Source: Rhodobacteraceae bacterium Alg238-R152 (GTDB lineage: Bacteria > Pseudomonadota > Alphaproteobacteria > Rhodobacterales > Rhodobacteraceae). Taken from it: a DNA stretch of 64,000 nucleotides. Below, piece by piece: positions 60,927-64,000 of the stretch. The stretch covers positions 558,001 through 622,000 of the forward strand of contig UNRJ01000002.1 of assembly GCA_900537125.1 (NCBI GenBank). The letters run 5' to 3'. Below the pieces are notes generated by a model. The model made no database searches. It saw only the letters and a program-made list of their open reading frames with translations, and was not told where the DNA came from. How positions within the stretch are numbered: position 1 is the first letter of the stretch; each line of letters begins with the position of its first letter. The translations under genes were made by a program, and so were the position numbers.

Positions 60927-61967
60927 ATGTCGAGTTTCTGGGGTCGTTTTGACGACAATCACGGCAATCAAAAACAGTTTGAACCGACCGATGATCCTGC
61001 CAAGGAAATCACCTTTGTGCCCAAAGGCGAAGACGGCGATCTTGTGTTGGAAGACAACAACAATCAGCCGGACCCTGACACGCAGGTTTTGATTGACGGT
61101 GAGCCACATGATTTTGTGTTTGAGCTGACCGGTACAGTGCCACAGGACGATGATATCCCGGAACAATTCTGGGGGCAGGAGATCGCGGTGATCTCCATTC
61201 AGGACTACCCCGAGCCGGGCGAGGAGACGCGCATGTTTTTCTTTCCGGAAATGAACCCGGATGAGGAGGACATGAATGAGTTTGAGGATGAAGAGTTTGT
61301 TGTGAAACATCCGGATCGTCATCCTGACGACATGCCGGTGTGTTTCCTGCCGGGTACTTTGATCGCGACACCAGACGGTCCACGCGCGGTGGAAAGCCTG
61401 CAGCCGGGGGATTTTGTCTGTGTTGCGAAAGGCAAACCAGCAAAAGTTTTCTGGGTGGCAAAGAGCCATTTTTCTTACGCTGAGATGTTGCAGAACGCGG
61501 GCCTGCGCCCGGTGTGCATTGACGCAGACAGCCTAGCGCCGGGCGTACCGGGACAAGATTTGTGGGTGTCACAACAGCACCGAATTGCCCTTCGGGGCTG
61601 GCAAGTGGAGATGTTGGCGGCCACCGAGGCGGCTTTTGCGCACGCCAAACATCTGGCGCCGCGACCCGGTATTCCAGGGCGCGAGTGGCGCGGTGGCGTG
61701 GACTATGTGCATCTGATGTTTGATCGCCATCACATCGTGGAGGCCAATGGAGCTGAAGCTGAGAGCTTGTTTCTGGGCGATCAGGCTTTGGAAAGCTTGG
61801 GCGAGAAAGCGCGGGGCGAGTTGGATCAGCTTTTGGAAGCCAAGCCGTGGTTGAAGCCGCGGTTTGCGCAGACGGCCTTGCCAACGATGAAAGCACATGA
61901 GGCGCAGACATGGCGCAAGATGGTAGATGGCCAGCCGGTGTTTCGGGATTTGGTGCGGGCGGCTTGA
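60927..61967 (+). CDS. Hint-domain protein with an acidic N-terminal region
   Basis: Protein of 346 residues. Residues 1-135 are strongly acidic, low in complexity (PDPDTQ, NPDEEDMNEFEDEE) and similar in character to secreted calcium-binding proteins. From about 138 a Hint_2 domain begins (CFLPGTLIATPDGPRAVESLQPGD), with the likely autoprocessing Cys and later FDRHHIVEANGAEAES. This is the autoprocessing fold of inteins and hedgehog proteins, seen on many Rhodobacteraceae adhesins. No conventional signal peptide is visible, and the gene stands alone with AAGGAGG before the ATG. Secretion route and processing are unknown. Confidence 0.85.
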   Translation: MSSFWGRFDDNHGNQKQFEPTDDPAKEITFVPKGEDGDLVLEDNNNQPDPDTQVLIDGEPHDFVFELTGTVPQDDDIPEQFWGQEIAVISIQDYPEPGEETRMFFFPEMNPDEEDMNEFEDEEFVVKHPDRHPDDMPVCFLPGTLIATPDGPRAVESLQPGDFVCVAKGKPAKVFWVAKSHFSYAEMLQNAGLRPVCIDADSLAPGVPGQDLWVSQQHRIALRGWQVEMLAATEAAFAHAKHLAPRPGIPGREWRGGVDYVHLMFDRHHIVEANGAEAESLFLGDQALESLGEKARGELDQLLEAKPWLKPRFAQTALPTMKAHEAQTWRKMVDGQPVFRDLVRAA

Positions 61968-61969
61968 GA

Positions 61970-62563
61970 TCAGGTTGCTGGCATCAGCCAGGCGGTGAGG
62001 TAGGTCTCCAACCGTTCGTGCGGGGCAATCGAGTTGTGTAAGCTGCAGAACATCAGAGAAATCGCCTGCACCATAAAGGCTTGCACACCTTCGGCCTGAA
62101 GTTCGGCAGGGATGTCTTTGCGAAAAGGCTGGTCCCAGAGCCATTTGGTCACCACCTCGGCGTGGCGGCCAAAGGTCATGGCGATGGGGCCGATGTCCGC
62201 GTTGGCGGCGGCACCGGAGTGGCGCAGAATCACGTCAAAGACATAGCGCTCGCAGGTCATGAAGGTGATCAGCGGCATCATCGCTTCAGACATCTCAGAG
62301 ATGGTTTTGGGCGCGGGCAGGGCTTCGATGCCGTCCAGATAGCGGTCGATTTCCGCGCCAATCAGTTGGTCCATCAGCGCATCTTTGTCTTTGAAATGCG
62401 CAAAAAACGTGCCTTTGGCAACGCCGGCGCGCAGCACCACTTCTTCCACGCGCATGGCTTCATAACCGCTTTCTGAAATCACGGCTTGGGCCGCGTCCAA
62501 TAGTTTGGCGCGGGTTTTGAGAGTGCGTTGTTGAACAGCTTTGACCATGGCTTGTTGTGCCAT
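61970..62563 (-). CDS. TetR family repressor of the adjacent quinone reductase
   Basis: Transcriptional regulator of 197 residues. The N-terminal TetR HTH (ISESGYEAMRVEEVVLRAGV then KGTFFAHFKDKDALMDQ) is clear; the remainder is the ligand-binding domain. It diverges from a flavodoxin-fold oxidoreductase across an 87-base gap with three copies of a TGACCG(T/C)GGTCA operator. Site 1 is 6 bases from the TetR start, which suggests autorepression. The ATG at 62563 lacks a Shine-Dalgarno sequence. The ligand is likely a quinone or electrophile, by analogy. Confidence 0.88.
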   Translation of the reverse strand: MAQQAMVKAVQQRTLKTRAKLLDAAQAVISESGYEAMRVEEVVLRAGVAKGTFFAHFKDKDALMDQLIGAEIDRYLDGIEALPAPKTISEMSEAMMPLITFMTCERYVFDVILRHSGAAANADIGPIAMTFGRHAEVVTKWLWDQPFRKDIPAELQAEGVQAFMVQAISLMFCSLHNSIAPHERLETYLTAWLMPAT

Positions 62564-62569
62564 GAATTG

Positions 62570-62581
62570 TGACCGTGGTCA
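62570..62581. promoter_or_regulatory. TetR operator 1
   Basis: TGACCGTGGTCA, with 5-bp inverted half sites TGACC and GGTCA. It ends 6 bases before the TetR start and would also cover its ribosome binding region. Confidence 0.75.
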
Positions 62582-62591
62582 AATTTGTTAT

Positions 62592-62603
62592 TGACCGCGG
62601 TCA
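62592..62603. promoter_or_regulatory. TetR operator 2
   Basis: TGACCGCGGTCA, a perfect 12-bp palindrome, 22 bases from operator 1 centre to centre. It overlaps a TTGACC -35-like box on the plus strand. Confidence 0.75.
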
Positions 62604-62622
62604 TTTTTACCTCCATCTAAAT

Positions 62623-62634
62623 TGACCGTGGTCA
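62623..62634. promoter_or_regulatory. TetR operator 3
   Basis: TGACCGTGGTCA inside TTGACCGTGGTCAA, 31 bases from operator 2, and 16 bases before the oxidoreductase start. Confidence 0.75.
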
Positions 62635-62650
62635 ATATTGGAGAATCGCA

Positions 62651-63244
62651 ATGACACAGAAACGGATATTTATCTTGAACGGACACCCGGCAGCGAAGTC
62701 GTTGACTGGCTCGGTGGTTGAAAGCTACGCGGATGCGGCGCGCAAGGCGGGGCATCAAGTGCGTCTGACCAACTTGCATGATTTGCAGTTTGATCCGGAC
62801 TATGGCTTTGGCGGCTATGTGAACCAGAAACCGCTGGAGTCGGAGCTGGAACAGGTGTTGCAAGACATCGAATGGTCCGAGCATGTGGTGGTGGCGACGC
62901 CGATGTGGTGGGGCGGTTTGCCTGCCAAACTCAAAGGGTTGTTTGATCGGGCATTGTTGCCGGGGCGCACGTTTGACACACGCAACACCACCAAGTTGGG
63001 GCTGCCGGCGCCAATGCTGACCGGGCGCACCGGGCGGGTGCTGTTACTGTCAGACACGCCGGGCTGGTTCTTCCGGTTGGTCTATCGCAATGCGATGATT
63101 GTGCAGATCCAGCGGCAGATCTTGGAGTTCGTGGGCATCAAGCCGGTAAAGGTCACACAGTTCAATGGCACCAGCGCCCCCAAAGCCGGTGCGGTGGACA
63201 AGTGGCTCAAACAAGCGGCGGTGATTGGTGCGCAGGCTGCCTAA
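62651..63244 (+). CDS. NAD(P)H-quinone oxidoreductase, flavodoxin fold (MdaB/KefF-like)
   Basis: FMN/FAD-dependent reductase of 197 residues. It opens with the flavodoxin-like RIFILNGHPAAKSLTGSV, and has VVVATPMWWGGLPAKLKGLFDRALLPG, typical of the Flavodoxin_2 family, and LLLSDTPGWFFRLVYRNAM. GGAG lies ten bases before the ATG. Control by the divergent TetR across three operators suggests induction by quinones or electrophiles. Confidence 0.88.
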   Translation: MTQKRIFILNGHPAAKSLTGSVVESYADAARKAGHQVRLTNLHDLQFDPDYGFGGYVNQKPLESELEQVLQDIEWSEHVVVATPMWWGGLPAKLKGLFDRALLPGRTFDTRNTTKLGLPAPMLTGRTGRVLLLSDTPGWFFRLVYRNAMIVQIQRQILEFVGIKPVKVTQFNGTSAPKAGAVDKWLKQAAVIGAQAA

Positions 63245-63250
63245 ACTGGG

Positions 63251-63874
63251 CTAGGTGTGGCGTGAGATCCGAGTGGTCAGCACGCCCGCCGCCATCAGAC
63301 AGCCGCCGCCAACCCGGTTGAAGCCACGCATTGCGCGGGGGTGCTGGAAAACCCCGCGCAATCCGTTGGCGCAGAATAGCCAGAACACCGTGTTGAGCGT
63401 GGCGACACCAACAAAGGTGGCGATCAGGATGGTGAACTGCGGCAGCACCGGCTGAGACAGGGTCACGAACTGCGGCACAAAAGCGATGTAAAACGCCGGG
63501 CCTTTGGGGTTGAGGGCGCTGATCAGGAAAGACTGCCAGAACAGAGGCTTGAGGGGTTTTTGTGTGACGGTGTCTGAGGCAATGCCCTCAGCGGGTGTGC
63601 GCCAGAGCGAGACACCCAGCCAGATCAGATACACCGCGCCGATGAGCTTCATCAGCGTAAACAGCGTGGTGGAGGCCGAGAGCACGGCACCTGCGCCCAT
63701 CAGGGACACAGACATGCCGACAAAGGCCCCAGCAGAAATGCCGGGAATGGTCGCGAGGCCTGAGCGTTTGCCGGAGCGCACCGCGTGGTTGATGGTCAGG
63801 ACAATGTTGGGGCCGGGGATCAGCACAACCAGGGCACTGGCCAGAACAAAGGCGCTCCAGGTTTCCAATGACAT
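63251..63874 (-). CDS. LysE/RhtB family amino acid exporter
   Basis: Inner-membrane exporter of 207 residues with about six membrane segments. The opening ALVVLIPGPNIVLTINHAVRSG is the LysE/RhtB signature, with FLISALNPKGPAFYIAFVPQF following. Start ATG at 63874 has GGAGAGGAG upstream; the ATG-like start at 63892 adds six residues. It converges on the oxidoreductase gene with a six-base gap. Substrate unknown (family: amino acids, homoserine lactones). Confidence 0.88.
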   Translation of the reverse strand: MSLETWSAFVLASALVVLIPGPNIVLTINHAVRSGKRSGLATIPGISAGAFVGMSVSLMGAGAVLSASTTLFTLMKLIGAVYLIWLGVSLWRTPAEGIASDTVTQKPLKPLFWQSFLISALNPKGPAFYIAFVPQFVTLSQPVLPQFTILIATFVGVATLNTVFWLFCANGLRGVFQHPRAMRGFNRVGGGCLMAAGVLTTRISRHT

Positions 63875-63948
63875 GTCGCGCTCCTCTCCCAAGAGTTGTG
63901 GCGCAGGATTTCGCAGTCAGGCGGGAATGGCAAGAGGATTGAGAGTGG

Positions 63949-63976
63949 GGCGCAGCCCTGTTGTGGGGGCTGCGCC
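63949..63976. repeat. GC hairpin near the right edge
   Basis: GGCGCAGCCC and GGGCTGCGCC form a perfect 10-bp stem around an 8-base loop, 75 bases upstream of the LysE gene. There is no T-run, and no function is evident. It fits the GC-palindrome type seen elsewhere in the window. Confidence 0.4.
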
Positions 63977-64000
63977 GAAAAGTTGTACGATCAAGCCGTG

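Overview
The window looks like a chromosomal stretch of a marine alphaproteobacterium of the Rhodobacteraceae (Roseobacter group). The reasons are the GC-rich coding bias, a complete taurine pathway (tauABC, tpa, tauR, xsc, pta) next to a cytoplasmic SoeABC-type sulfite dehydrogenase, an ALDH16-type two-domain aldehyde dehydrogenase, a DUF1523 protein, and GC-palindrome/ATATTTG intergenic elements of the kind common in that family. The genus cannot be fixed from sequence alone. No rRNA, tRNA, CRISPR array, transposase or phage module was seen.

Layout. 1-3454: glycolate oxidase glcDEF (glcD cut by the left edge). 3542-5200: two tandem exported trypsin-like proteases. 5334-10440: Hsp20, an MFS exporter, an alpha/beta hydrolase, a P1-family peptidase and a creatinase. 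10637-18158: nine same-strand, tightly packed genes built around an AAA+ ATPase, a long coiled-coil protein and several small membrane proteins, most of unknown function; this is the best candidate for an undescribed system. 18155-35797: sulfur and taurine island. TauABC imports taurine, Tpa deaminates it to sulfoacetaldehyde, Xsc splits that to sulfite and acetyl phosphate, Pta makes acetyl-CoA, a citrate synthase homologue could feed it on, SoeABC oxidises sulfite, and a TauE/SafE-type permease could export sulfur oxyanions. TauR-like direct repeats lie at tpa, tauR and xsc. 36151-41939: DEAD-box helicase, aldehyde dehydrogenase, peroxiredoxin, a small exported protein and a chemoreceptor. 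42015-45668: ALDH16, a small unknown protein and deoC (deoxyribose or acetaldehyde use). 45855-49769: Mn/Fe transporter sitABCD behind a Fur/Mur-like operator. 49766-56784: SulP transporter, a fused 5-oxoprolinase/hydantoinase and a class III aminotransferase. 56961-63874: mutL-rmuC, a DUF3775 protein, a Hint-domain protein, a TetR/quinone reductase divergent pair with three operators, and a LysE exporter.

Points beyond routine annotation are: the nine-gene AAA+ cluster; an adhesin-like (cadherin/VCBS-type) domain inserted in TauC; a winged-helix-like tail on SitC; an identical 14-bp palindrome upstream of an aldehyde dehydrogenase and a distant aminotransferase; a shortened second phosphotransacetylase whose ribosome binding site sits in an inverted repeat; and an 11-bp tandem repeat shared by two distant intergenic regions.
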